Assembly: GCA_963701445.1 (NCBI GenBank)
Contig: CAVPAM010000002.1
Location: forward strand, 1 to 64,000
Length of the DNA: 64,000 nucleotides
Direction: 5' to 3'
Origin: CAKZLS01 sp963701445
GTDB taxonomy: Bacteria; Pseudomonadota; Alphaproteobacteria; Rhodospirillales; Defluviicoccaceae
Under the pieces are notes generated by a model, which saw nothing but the letters and a program-made list of their open reading frames with translations, was not told the DNA's origin and did not search any database. Both the position numbers and the translations under genes were made by a program. Shown here in pieces: positions 54,827-62,448 of the stretch (position 1 is the stretch's first letter; each line of letters opens with the position of its first letter).

Positions 54827-55381
54827 ATGCCTCGCATCCAACCCATCGACCCTGCGTCCGCCACTGGCGAAGCCAAGACGGTTCTGGACGGCGTCAAGCG
54901 CACTATCGGCGCGGTTCCCAACATCTTCGCCACCTTCGCCCAATCCCCGAAGGTTCTCGAGGGATTTCTGGCGTTCAATTCGGCTCTCGGCAACGGCCTG
55001 CTGTCGCCCCAGCTGCGCGAGCAGATCGCGGTCGCCATGGCCGGCGCCAACACCTGCGACTATTGCGCCTCGGCCCATACGGCGCTCGGAAAGAACGCGG
55101 GCGTGGCCAGGGACGAACTGGACCGCAATCTTCGCGGCCAGTCGGCGGACGGCAAGACCCAGGCGGCCTTGAGCTTCGTCCGCAAAGTTGTGGCCCAACG
55201 CGGCCACGTGGCCGACGCCGACGTTCAAGACCTGCGTGACGCTGGCTACGGCGACGGCGAGATCGTAGAAATCGTGGCCCACGTCGGCCTCAATACCTTC
55301 ACCAATTACTTCAATCACATCGCGAAAACCGAGATCGACTTCCCGGTTGTGCGGACCGGCGCCGAAGCGCGCGCGGCCTGA
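54827..55381 (+). CDS. AhpD-like/carboxymuconolactone decarboxylase-family peroxidase
   Basis: The 184-residue protein is a CMD-domain protein of the uncharacterised-peroxidase-related type: GAVPNIFATFAQSPKVLEGF, LREQIAVAMAGANTCDYC with the CxxC redox pair followed by SAHTALG, and IVEIVAHVGLNTFTNYFNH. It probably reduces organic peroxides or scavenges reactive species using the CxxC. It is first in a plus-strand run of five genes controlled, by the operators upstream, by the divergent TetR protein. An AGGAG site precedes the ATG. Confidence 0.9.
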   Translation: MPRIQPIDPASATGEAKTVLDGVKRTIGAVPNIFATFAQSPKVLEGFLAFNSALGNGLLSPQLREQIAVAMAGANTCDYCASAHTALGKNAGVARDELDRNLRGQSADGKTQAALSFVRKVVAQRGHVADADVQDLRDAGYGDGEIVEIVAHVGLNTFTNYFNHIAKTEIDFPVVRTGAEARAA

Positions 55382-55463
55382 CGCGTCCGGCGGGTCCCGC
55401 GGCGGGACTTGGTTTCGCCGCGGTTCCTCCGGCAACCGCCTGGACGGAGAGGAGTCAAACGAG

Positions 55464-56030
55464 ATGTTTAGAAAGACCCAATGGGCGGCCGTCTTCGTGA
55501 CCGCCTTGTTCGCCGGCGCGGGCGTTTCCCATGCCGAGATGGCCGGCAACCCCTTCGCGGACGGGACGGTCTCCGCCGACGGCTCGATCCGAGTGCCGGA
55601 AGACTTCCGCAACGATTTCGTTGCCCTCGGCACCTGGTCGGTGATCGGCGACGCCGATACCGGGGACGATATTGGCCTGCACGTGGTGTACGCGCCGAAA
55701 AGCGCCGTGGAGGGCTACCGCGAGACCGGCGCGTTCCCCGACGGGACGGTGCTGGTCAAGGAACTGTTCAACACCGAGACCGAGCGCCTGACTACCGGCG
55801 AGGCAACCCATGCTACCGCCGTTGCTGGATATTTCGTCATGGTCAAGGACAACAATGGGAGGTTCCCCGAAAACCCTCTTTGGGGCGACGGCTGGGGCTG
55901 GTCGTTCTTCGACGCCGGCAACCCCGCCCGAACGGTCAGCACGGACTACCAGTCCGATTGCCTCGGCTGTCATGAACCAGCGCGGTCCACCGACCTCGTC
56001 TTCATCCAGGCCTATCCGGTGCTCGAGTAG
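55464..56030 (+). CDS. Periplasmic cytochrome P460-family haem protein
   Basis: The 188-residue protein has a signal peptide (cleaved near SHA-E) and one CLGCH haem c site near the C-terminus. Its body resembles the cytochrome P460 domain (VPEDFRNDFVALGTWSVIGD, GYRETGAFPDGTVLVKELFN, WGWSFFDAGNPARTV). Cytochrome P460 enzymes oxidise hydroxylamine or NO through a Lys-haem crosslink; I cannot place that Lys with certainty, so it may instead be an electron carrier of the cytochrome c'-beta type. It follows the AhpD-like gene by 82 bases. Confidence 0.83.
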   Translation: MFRKTQWAAVFVTALFAGAGVSHAEMAGNPFADGTVSADGSIRVPEDFRNDFVALGTWSVIGDADTGDDIGLHVVYAPKSAVEGYRETGAFPDGTVLVKELFNTETERLTTGEATHATAVAGYFVMVKDNNGRFPENPLWGDGWGWSFFDAGNPARTVSTDYQSDCLGCHEPARSTDLVFIQAYPVLE

Positions 56031-56083
56031 GCGCCGGTTCGAAATTAAGCGTTCTCAACCCTCATCCAAAGGAGATCGGAACC

Positions 56084-56623
56084 ATGTTTAAGAAAGCCAT
56101 CGCGACAACGCTGATACTGATTGCGACCTTGTCAACCACCGCCCAGGCCGAGACACCGGCCGACCTCGACGATCTGGAGATCGCCCATGTGGCCTACACG
56201 GCGGACAACATCGACATTCGCTACGCCCACCTGGCTCTGGCGATGTCGAAAAACCCGGCGGTCCGTGAATTCGCCGAAACCATGATCCGCGACCATGGCG
56301 CGGTCAACGACAAAGCCTTGGCGCTGGTGGCCAAGCTCAATGTGGCGCCCAAGGACAACTTCCTGAGCCAACAGCTTAATAGTCAGGCCGATATCTTGGT
56401 GGCGGAAATGAGGCAGTTGCGTGGCGACGCGTTTGACAAACGTTACGCCGAGAACGAGTTCGCCTACCATGGCGTGGTCAACGGTCTCGTCGAAGGCGTC
56501 TTCATCCCGAACCTCAAGCACCCCGAATTCAAGGCCCTATTCGAGGAAGCCCTGGTCATCTTCAAGGCGCACGAAAAGCACGCCAAGATGATGGTTGACA
56601 CCCTTAAGAACCAGGGTTCGTGA
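56084..56623 (+). CDS. DUF4142 exported helical protein
   Basis: The 179-residue protein has a signal peptide (cleaved near AQA-E). Its four-helix ferritin-like DUF4142 domain has IAHVAYTADNIDIRYAHLAL, VREFAETMIRDHGAVNDKAL and EFAYHGVVNGLVEGVFIPNL. Family members are periplasmic and stress-associated, with conserved His residues suggesting metal binding. The gene lies 53 bases after the P460 gene, with a GGAGA site. Confidence 0.87.
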   Translation: MFKKAIATTLILIATLSTTAQAETPADLDDLEIAHVAYTADNIDIRYAHLALAMSKNPAVREFAETMIRDHGAVNDKALALVAKLNVAPKDNFLSQQLNSQADILVAEMRQLRGDAFDKRYAENEFAYHGVVNGLVEGVFIPNLKHPEFKALFEEALVIFKAHEKHAKMMVDTLKNQGS

Positions 56624-56644
56624 TGCGAATTCACGGCCCCCGCG

Positions 56645-56983
56645 ATGCTGGTAGTGGCGGCAAGCGCCGCCACTACCGCCATTCTCCGGGTTCCTTCCGC
56701 CGAGGCGGCGGAAGCGCGCCGCGTTGTCATCGACATCCGCGCGTTCAAGTTTGACCCGCGGACGGTGACCGTCGAGCCTGGAGACATTCTGGTGTGGAAA
56801 AATAGAGACATCGTGCCCCATACCGCTACGGCCAATGATCGACGCTGGGGCTCGCCCTCCATCGAGACGGGCGGGGAATGGGAAACTACGATTTCGGAGA
56901 GCATGGCCGGGGGGTATACTTGCCGGTTCCATCCTTCCATGGACGCCACCCTGGTGGTCAATGTAGTCAAAAGGGACAGATAA
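56645..56983 (+). CDS. Periplasmic cupredoxin (plastocyanin/amicyanin-like), possible N-terminal indel
   Basis: The 112-residue protein has the type 1 copper fold: FKFDPRTVTVEPGDILVWKN, DIVPHTATAND with the first His ligand, and YTCRFHPSMDATLVV with Cys, His and Met. Its signal peptide from 56645 lacks a basic n-region. Removing one C from the C5 run at 56637-56641 would join it to an ATG at 56623 that overlaps the preceding stop and add MRIHGP, giving a normal signal. It could exchange electrons with the P460 cytochrome of the same operon. Confidence 0.87.
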   Translation: MLVVAASAATTAILRVPSAEAAEARRVVIDIRAFKFDPRTVTVEPGDILVWKNRDIVPHTATANDRRWGSPSIETGGEWETTISESMAGGYTCRFHPSMDATLVVNVVKRDR

Positions 56984-56992
56984 GAGATTGGA

Positions 56993-57355
56993 GTGTTGCC
57001 GTTAACGATAATATTGAAACGCTGCTACGAGGCTCCGTCGGACGGCGATGGCGTGCGCATTCTCGTTGAACGATTGTGGCCGAGGGGCGTTTCCAAGTCC
57101 GGCGCCGCCATCGACCGCTGGATGAAGGACATCGCCCCGACACCGGCCCTGAGAACCTGGTACGGCCATCGCCCCGAACGCTGGCCGGAGTTCCGGGCTC
57201 GCTACGAGGCGGAACTCTCGGAAAACCCTACAATGGTCGACGAACTGCGCAGCCTGTGCTCCGGACGAACGGTGACTTTCGTGTTTGCGGCCAAGGACTT
57301 GGAGCGCAATAGTGCGTTGGTGCTTCGGGATTTCCTGCTATCGCGGCCGGAATGA
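56993..57355 (+). CDS. DUF488 protein
   Basis: The 120-residue cytoplasmic protein matches DUF488: LKRCYEAPSDGDGVRILVER, LWPRGVSKSGAAIDRWMKDI, APTPALRTWYGHRPERWPEF and then VTFVFAAKDLERNSALVL. It starts with TTG nine bases after the cupredoxin gene and closes the operon. The function is unknown; homologues often accompany stress and nitrogen-oxide genes. Confidence 0.88.
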   Translation: MLPLTIILKRCYEAPSDGDGVRILVERLWPRGVSKSGAAIDRWMKDIAPTPALRTWYGHRPERWPEFRARYEAELSENPTMVDELRSLCSGRTVTFVFAAKDLERNSALVLRDFLLSRPE

Positions 57356-57374
57356 ACGGCCGGGAGCCCGACGA

Positions 57375-59807
57375 TCAGGGTTTCAAGACCAACCGGCTGG
57401 TCGCCCGTCTCTCCAGATCCTCCCGCGTCTGTCCTAGGCGGATCCAGCCGCCGTCGGCCCACAGTCTCAGCATGTCCCGGTAGTGCTCCGAGAGGGGGTT
57501 CCCTGATTGTCCGGTGGCGATGACGAACCGCGACTCACGCAGGTTGGAAAGGTCGTAGACGGCCCTGAAGCCGGCGCCGTGGACGTGGGCGTAGGGTTGA
57601 ATGGGGTCCCACAAAAAATTCGCTCCTCGGTTCACCGTGTAGAAGCCGCCATCCGTCTCGATCTCGAGGTCCGCGATGGCGTTCAGCACGGGCACATGGG
57701 TGAACAGCGGATGCGCGAACCGGGCCCTGTGGACGTCGCCCCACCGCCAATCCCTCGCATTGTCCCCGAACCCGCTCGACAGTTCGCCCAACGCATCGTC
57801 CAGCGCCGTTTCCAGCCGCGCCGCGCAGTCCTCCCGGGCGGGCGTGCCGATATCGTCGCACCAAACGCTCTTTTCCCCGAGAACGGAGGCAATGAACCGG
57901 GGTCGATGGTCCCAGTACTCGGGCCAAAGCTCGCCGAGCTCGTCGGCATAGACCGCGCGGTTGAAGGCCCGGAGCCAGGCGACGAAGATCAGCGGTTCCG
58001 GACGGTCGCGGGACATCTCGCCGGACCACTCTTGCAGCATGCGCGCCACGCCCCGGAACCGCTCCCGGTCGGGCAGTTGCCCGAGCATTTTCGGAAGCAG
58101 GTGCCGGGCCATCGGCGACACGCTGTCCATCTGCATCGCGACCATGCTGTCCGGGCTCTTCGAATCGCCTTCGGACAGCATCTCGGCGATCCGCCGCGCG
58201 CGGTATCCGTCGTCCCAACTGTCGCCGAGATACCAGGGGTAGTCGCTCGGCCCGATCCTGTTGTTGGCGTTGATCAGGCGGCCCGAGGACGGGTTATGGA
58301 CTTGTGGCAGGGCGTCGAACGGAACGAAACCCGTCCAGTCGAACCGGCCGTTCCAACCCGGACTCGGAACGGCGCCCCGCCCGGAGCGCCGCACCGGAAC
58401 CCGCCCCGGCGCGACAAAGCCGATGTCGCCGTCCACGTCGGCGTAAACGAAATTGAGCTGAGGCGCATGAAAGGTCTCGAGCGCGTCGACGAACTGCCGC
58501 CAGTTTCCGGCCGTCAACACCCGCAGCGCCGCTTCGGGGCTTCGGTCGCGGTCTTGGAGATAGGTGGCCGCCAGGGCGAGCACACGGCCGCCGGCCGCTT
58601 TCCGAGCGTCGGCGTCGGCGCCGGAGTCGTCCGTCGTCGGCGCCGGGAACCCACCGGCCGGTTCAAGCAGGTCGGCAATGACCGGCCCGTGTCGGGTCTC
58701 GCGCACGATCAGTTCCACGTCGTCCGCGCCGTCGACCTTGATCGTCTCCACCCGGACCTCGAAATGCGCCGGGCCGTCGGGAGCGAGATACCGCTCGGGA
58801 TTTTCGGGATCGACGATTTCCACGAACACGTCCTCGATATCGCTTCCTGTGGAGGTCATGCCCCAGGCGATGCGATGATTGTGGCCGAGGACGGGAAAGG
58901 GGAATCCCGGACTGGATGCCCCGCTGACATTGAAGCCCGGCGCCTCGATCCGCAGCAGATACCACAAAATCGGCGCGGAAAATCCCAGGTGCGGATCGTT
59001 TGCCAGAAGGGGTTTCCCGGTGACGGTCAGACTTCCCGCAACAACCCAGGCGTTGGATGCAGTCCGTGGCCACCGCTGCCAAGCCGGCTGTTGATCGAGG
59101 ATGTCGCCCACGCCCGCACCGCCCAGGGCTTTCGCGGGATCGCCGATGGTCGCCGGGTCGGTGGCCGGGTAGGGGGGCCAGAGGTCGTCGACCTGCCCGG
59201 GCGCGAGAACTTCCGCCAGGCGCGCGCGGAGAATTTCCTTGCGGTGGTTGGTCGCCAGCCGCAGCGCCATGATCTTGATCCACACCAGGGAGTCCGCCGG
59301 CCTCCACGGCTCCGGTTCGATCCCCAGGAGAACGAACTCGGGGGGCAGGGTTCCGCGGTGCGTGTGCAGCCACGCATTGACACCGGCGGCATAAGCATCG
59401 AGCGCTCGCCGGACGTCTTCGGCGAGATAAACGTACTGCTCCTCCGCCCGGCGGTACAATCCGAGCGTCCGCATGAACCGGTCGGATTTCAACGCCGGAG
59501 CTCCGACCGCTTCGGCCAACCGCCCGGCACCGAGACGGCGCATGCCCTCCATCTGCCAGAGGCGATCCTGGGCATGCACATACCCCACGGCAAACAGCGC
59601 GTCCTCGGTCGATTGCGCGAAGATATGCGGAACCCCATGCTCGTCCCGCAGGATCTCCACCGGGGCGGACACCCCGTCCAGACGCGCGACCTCGCCCGAG
59701 CGGGGCAGGGACGCGCGCAGCCAAAGGACCCCGGCACCCCCAGCGATCCCAAGCCCGGCCACAACAAGGGCCAATGCCCAGGCAACTTTTTTTCCGGCGC
59801 GACGCAT
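57375..59807 (-). CDS. Penicillin acylase-family N-terminal nucleophile hydrolase
   Basis: The 810-residue precursor has an N-terminal anchor or signal (about 8-32) and an alpha chain with VEILRDEHGVPHIFAQSTED and ALFAVGYVHAQDRLWQME. The autoproteolysis site lies before the nucleophile Ser in PRTASNAWVV, with LLANDPHLGFSAPILWYLLR and GHNHRIAWGMTSTGSDIEDV after it. These enzymes cleave amide bonds of penicillins or acyl-homoserine lactones; a quorum-quenching role is common in proteobacteria, but the substrate cannot be read here. It converges with the redox operon. Confidence 0.93.
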   Translation of the reverse strand: MRRAGKKVAWALALVVAGLGIAGGAGVLWLRASLPRSGEVARLDGVSAPVEILRDEHGVPHIFAQSTEDALFAVGYVHAQDRLWQMEGMRRLGAGRLAEAVGAPALKSDRFMRTLGLYRRAEEQYVYLAEDVRRALDAYAAGVNAWLHTHRGTLPPEFVLLGIEPEPWRPADSLVWIKIMALRLATNHRKEILRARLAEVLAPGQVDDLWPPYPATDPATIGDPAKALGGAGVGDILDQQPAWQRWPRTASNAWVVAGSLTVTGKPLLANDPHLGFSAPILWYLLRIEAPGFNVSGASSPGFPFPVLGHNHRIAWGMTSTGSDIEDVFVEIVDPENPERYLAPDGPAHFEVRVETIKVDGADDVELIVRETRHGPVIADLLEPAGGFPAPTTDDSGADADARKAAGGRVLALAATYLQDRDRSPEAALRVLTAGNWRQFVDALETFHAPQLNFVYADVDGDIGFVAPGRVPVRRSGRGAVPSPGWNGRFDWTGFVPFDALPQVHNPSSGRLINANNRIGPSDYPWYLGDSWDDGYRARRIAEMLSEGDSKSPDSMVAMQMDSVSPMARHLLPKMLGQLPDRERFRGVARMLQEWSGEMSRDRPEPLIFVAWLRAFNRAVYADELGELWPEYWDHRPRFIASVLGEKSVWCDDIGTPAREDCAARLETALDDALGELSSGFGDNARDWRWGDVHRARFAHPLFTHVPVLNAIADLEIETDGGFYTVNRGANFLWDPIQPYAHVHGAGFRAVYDLSNLRESRFVIATGQSGNPLSEHYRDMLRLWADGGWIRLGQTREDLERRATSRLVLKP

Positions 59808-60169
59808 GAGTCGTTCTTAGCACCAACTCGCCGTCGATCAATGCGTGGATTGCATTCGGCGGCATATCGCGCGTCCGCGCCATTCCGCGGCGTGACAGAC
59901 CGCCGCTCGAAAGACGCACGAAGACACGTCACCTCGCCGGCCCGGCGCGAACCTTGAAAAGGGAGGCCGAACAGAGCAGAATGGCATGAAATTCTACTGT
60001 GCATGGGGTTGTTTTTCACTTTTTCGTTTTACCCCCCCCCCTGGGGGGCGCCGCGCGCGCCCTCTCGCCGGGGATCCTTGAGAGAGGTCATCCGGATAAT
60101 CCACGTGCACGACACCGCCGGGATCGCCGGATTCCCGGTCTCGCAGCCGATTGCGATCCTGCAATTGGT
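59808..60169. other. Intergenic gap upstream of the acylase gene
   Basis: The gap holds the second copy of the dispersed C10 element (59993-60041). Immediately after it GGGGGG (60043-60048) can pair with the C run to form a compact hairpin. The remaining sequence shows no coding frame with a recognisable domain and no tRNA. Confidence 0.6.
59993..60041 (+). repeat. Dispersed intergenic element ending in a C10 run, copy 2
   Basis: Its first 23 bases are identical to those at 14188-14210. It then runs TCACTTTTTCGTTTTA and ten C residues. As in copy 1, it lies after the end of one minus-strand gene and before the start of the next. The two copies are 46 kb apart with unrelated flanks, so this is a true dispersed element. 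Confidence 0.6.
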
Positions 60170-60946
60170 CTATTGGCGATCGCAGACGGTCTTCCGGAGG
60201 ATCACGCCGTGGCGTTCGAGCAGGGCCTCGTACGTGCCGGTATGGCACAACTCGGCTAGGCGCCGGTCAAAGGTGTCGCGGAGGCCGGGGTCCTTGAAGG
60301 CGACCCGGAAGTCGGTGACCGGCGGGAACAGGCGGTGAATGGCCACCTGGGCCATGGAATGGCCCAGCTCATTCGTGAAGTAGGCGAAGATGCTGAGGTC
60401 GATCACCGCGATGGCGCCGTCGCCCTCCCAGAACCGGCGCACCTGGTCCCGCTGGTTGGCCACTTCCTCGTAGTTGGCGCGATGCGGGGAGTCCGGCCCG
60501 AACAGGCGTTCGAACGCGTCGCCCAGTTCCCGGTCGGCACCCTGCCAGGTGAGCACCCGGTGAGCGCCGAGGTCGGCGATGGTGCTGATTTCCAGGTGGT
60601 CGCTCTTTTTGCTGACGGCGGCGTTCTCGAAGGTGATGAACGGATCGGAATAGAACACGCCGGGGTCCTCGGATTGGCGAACCGCGACCGACACATCCGC
60701 GCGGCCCCGTTGGACGGCCGTTTGCAGGTCGGCGTAGGGCATCTGTTCGAAGGCCAGCGTGTCGTCGGCGAGGGCGAGGCGCACGAGATCCACCTCGAGC
60801 CCCTTGGTGGCCTTGTCCATGACGTAGGGCGGGATGTCGAGGGATATGGCGGCGGTCGGCCGGGCTTGGTCCGCCAGGGTCCCCGGGTTGATCAGGACGG
60901 AGCCGATCAGGAGAAGGGAGAGGAACGCGAGGATTCGTCCGATCAT
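60170..60946 (-). CDS. Periplasmic amino-acid-type substrate-binding protein
   Basis: The 258-residue protein has a signal peptide (cleaved near TLA-D) and a family 3 binding fold: DIPPYVMDKATKGLEVDLVR, TAVQRGRADVSVAVRQSEDP, YSDPFITFENAAVSKKS and ADLGAHRVLTWQGAD. It has no permease neighbour. The ATG at 60946 overlaps the end of the flavoprotein gene by four bases when that gene's frame is corrected, so the two form an operon. The ligand may be a dicarboxylate or amino acid. Confidence 0.85.
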   Translation of the reverse strand: MIGRILAFLSLLLIGSVLINPGTLADQARPTAAISLDIPPYVMDKATKGLEVDLVRLALADDTLAFEQMPYADLQTAVQRGRADVSVAVRQSEDPGVFYSDPFITFENAAVSKKSDHLEISTIADLGAHRVLTWQGADRELGDAFERLFGPDSPHRANYEEVANQRDQVRRFWEGDGAIAVIDLSIFAYFTNELGHSMAQVAIHRLFPPVTDFRVAFKDPGLRDTFDRRLAELCHTGTYEALLERHGVILRKTVCDRQ

Positions 60947-62074
60947 GATGAGATTCCCGTTACTCGGTTGAGGCCAAATCCTTCGACAACGGCGTCGGCG
61001 ATGGCGAGCGACGCGGTCAATCCGGGGAACTCGATGCCGAACAGGTTGACCAGGCCGTCGACGCCGTGCGTCTTCGGGGCCCTGGAAGACGAAATCGGCG
61101 GCCGGTTCCCCGGGCGCCTGGAGCTTGGGGCGGATGCCGGAGTATCCGGGGTTGAGGGCGCCGTCGGGCAGCCCCGGCCAGTAGCGGCGGATGGCGGCGT
61201 AGAACGCGTCGGCACGCCCTGGATCCACCCGGTAGTCGATGGCGTCGACCCATTCCACGTCGGGCCCGAACCGGCCCTGGCCGCCGAGATCTCGGGTGTA
61301 GTGCAGGCCGAGGCTGGCGGTGCCCGGCACCGGGTAGACCAGGCGCTCGAACGGCGCGCGGCCGGCGAGAGTGAAGTAGTTGCCCTTGGCGTAATGGAGC
61401 GGCGGGACGGTCTGCGGCGGGACGCCCGCGATGGACCGGGCCACCGCCTGGGCGCCCAGGCCGGCGCAGTTGACGACGGTGCGGCAGGCCAGCGCCATGG
61501 GCTGTTCGCCACCGACGTCGAGGACGATGGAGCCGCCGTCCGCGCGGCCGCCGGTGACCGGGCTCAGGAACGCCACGGCGGCGCCGTGGTCCTCGGCCTC
61601 GCCCTGGAGGCTCAGCATGTACGCGTGGCTGTCGAGAATGCCCGTCGACGGCGAGATCAGCGCGGCCACGCAGGTGAGGGCCGGCTCCATGCCGATGGCG
61701 TCCCGGGCGCCGATCCAGCGGATGTCCTCGACGCCGTTGGCGCGGGCCTTCCGTTCCACCGCGCGGAGCGGCTCCAACTCGGCCTCGGTGGTGGCCACCA
61801 CCAGCTTTCCGCAGCGGGCGTGGTCGATCCCGTGTTCGCCCAGATAGCCGTAGAGCCGGTCCCGGCCGGCGCGGCAGAGACGCGCTTTCAGGCTGCCCTC
61901 GGGGTAGTAGATGCCGGCGTGGATGACCTCGGAATTGCGGGAACTCGTCACCGTTCCGATGGCGTCTTCGGCTTCCAGAACGATCACCTCGCGGCCGGCC
62001 ATGGCCAGCGCGCGGGCCATGGCCAGGCCGACCACGCCGGCGCCGATCACCACGCAATCCACGGTTTCGGTCAT
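60943..62074 (-). CDS. L-2-hydroxyglutarate oxidase-like FAD protein, apparent frameshift
   Basis: The flavoprotein of about 377 residues has CVVIGAGVVGLAMARALAMA for FAD binding, SSRNSEVIHAGIYYPEGSLK, YAKGNYFTLAG and GLHYTRDLGGQGRFGPDVEW, as in L2HGDH/LhgO enzymes. The frame breaks in the G4 run at 61076-61079. With one base fewer it continues FQGPKTHGVDGLVNLFGIEF and PGLTASLAIADAVVEGFGL to a stop at 60943. Left uncorrected, the frame runs into the next gene and gives a false 634-residue fusion. Likely substrates are L-2-hydroxyglutarate or a related 2-hydroxyacid. Confidence 0.82.
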
Positions 62075-62448
62075 TGGTCCGTCTTCTTTCCATCACTCGA
62101 ATGTGACCGCTTGGCTCTTGTACCGCCCATGCCGGCGTCCACAAGTACAAATGGAAGGTAGACCCGCCAAGGAGGAGGACCCGATGACGAAAGCCGGTGT
62201 GGGGACAGAATTCGGTTCTCGATTCGGGTCGAATCGCCGCCGGGCGCGACGTCGGCAACGTGATCGTTCAACGCGGTGCCGGACCGGGCGCCGGGGACAT
62301 GGTTCACGACGTGACCTTTGCCTTTGTATTCCGGGCGTTTAGACCGGATGGCGTGATTCATGCCTTGGATACCACCGGCGCGCGTTGAACCCGCGCGATC
62401 CGGAGCGGTATACTGCGCAATTGTGTTTTGGTTCGGGATTGGCTCTTG
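62075..62448. other. Intergenic gap with a possible small gene
   Basis: This is the divergent region between the flavoprotein gene and the molybdopterin enzyme. An ATG at 62184 has a very good AAGGAGG site, but its frame turns Arg-rich within 16 codons. The neighbouring frame (to 62388) reads more like protein (GRDVGNVIVQRGAGP, then HDVTFAFVFRAF). A one-base indel near 62197 could join them into a protein of about 67 residues. I recognise no family. Confidence 0.3.

Noticed and set aside
60032..60048. The C10 run followed by G6 as an intrinsic terminator
   Set aside because: The fold would have an almost zero-length loop and no T-run on either strand. The C run is better seen as the tail of the dispersed element.
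60170..62074. A 634-residue fusion of a flavoprotein and a periplasmic binding protein
   Set aside because: The junction is a frameshifted Arg-rich stretch. One base fewer in the G run at 61076-61079 gives the true flavoprotein C-terminus and a four-base overlap with a separate binding-protein gene that has its own signal peptide.
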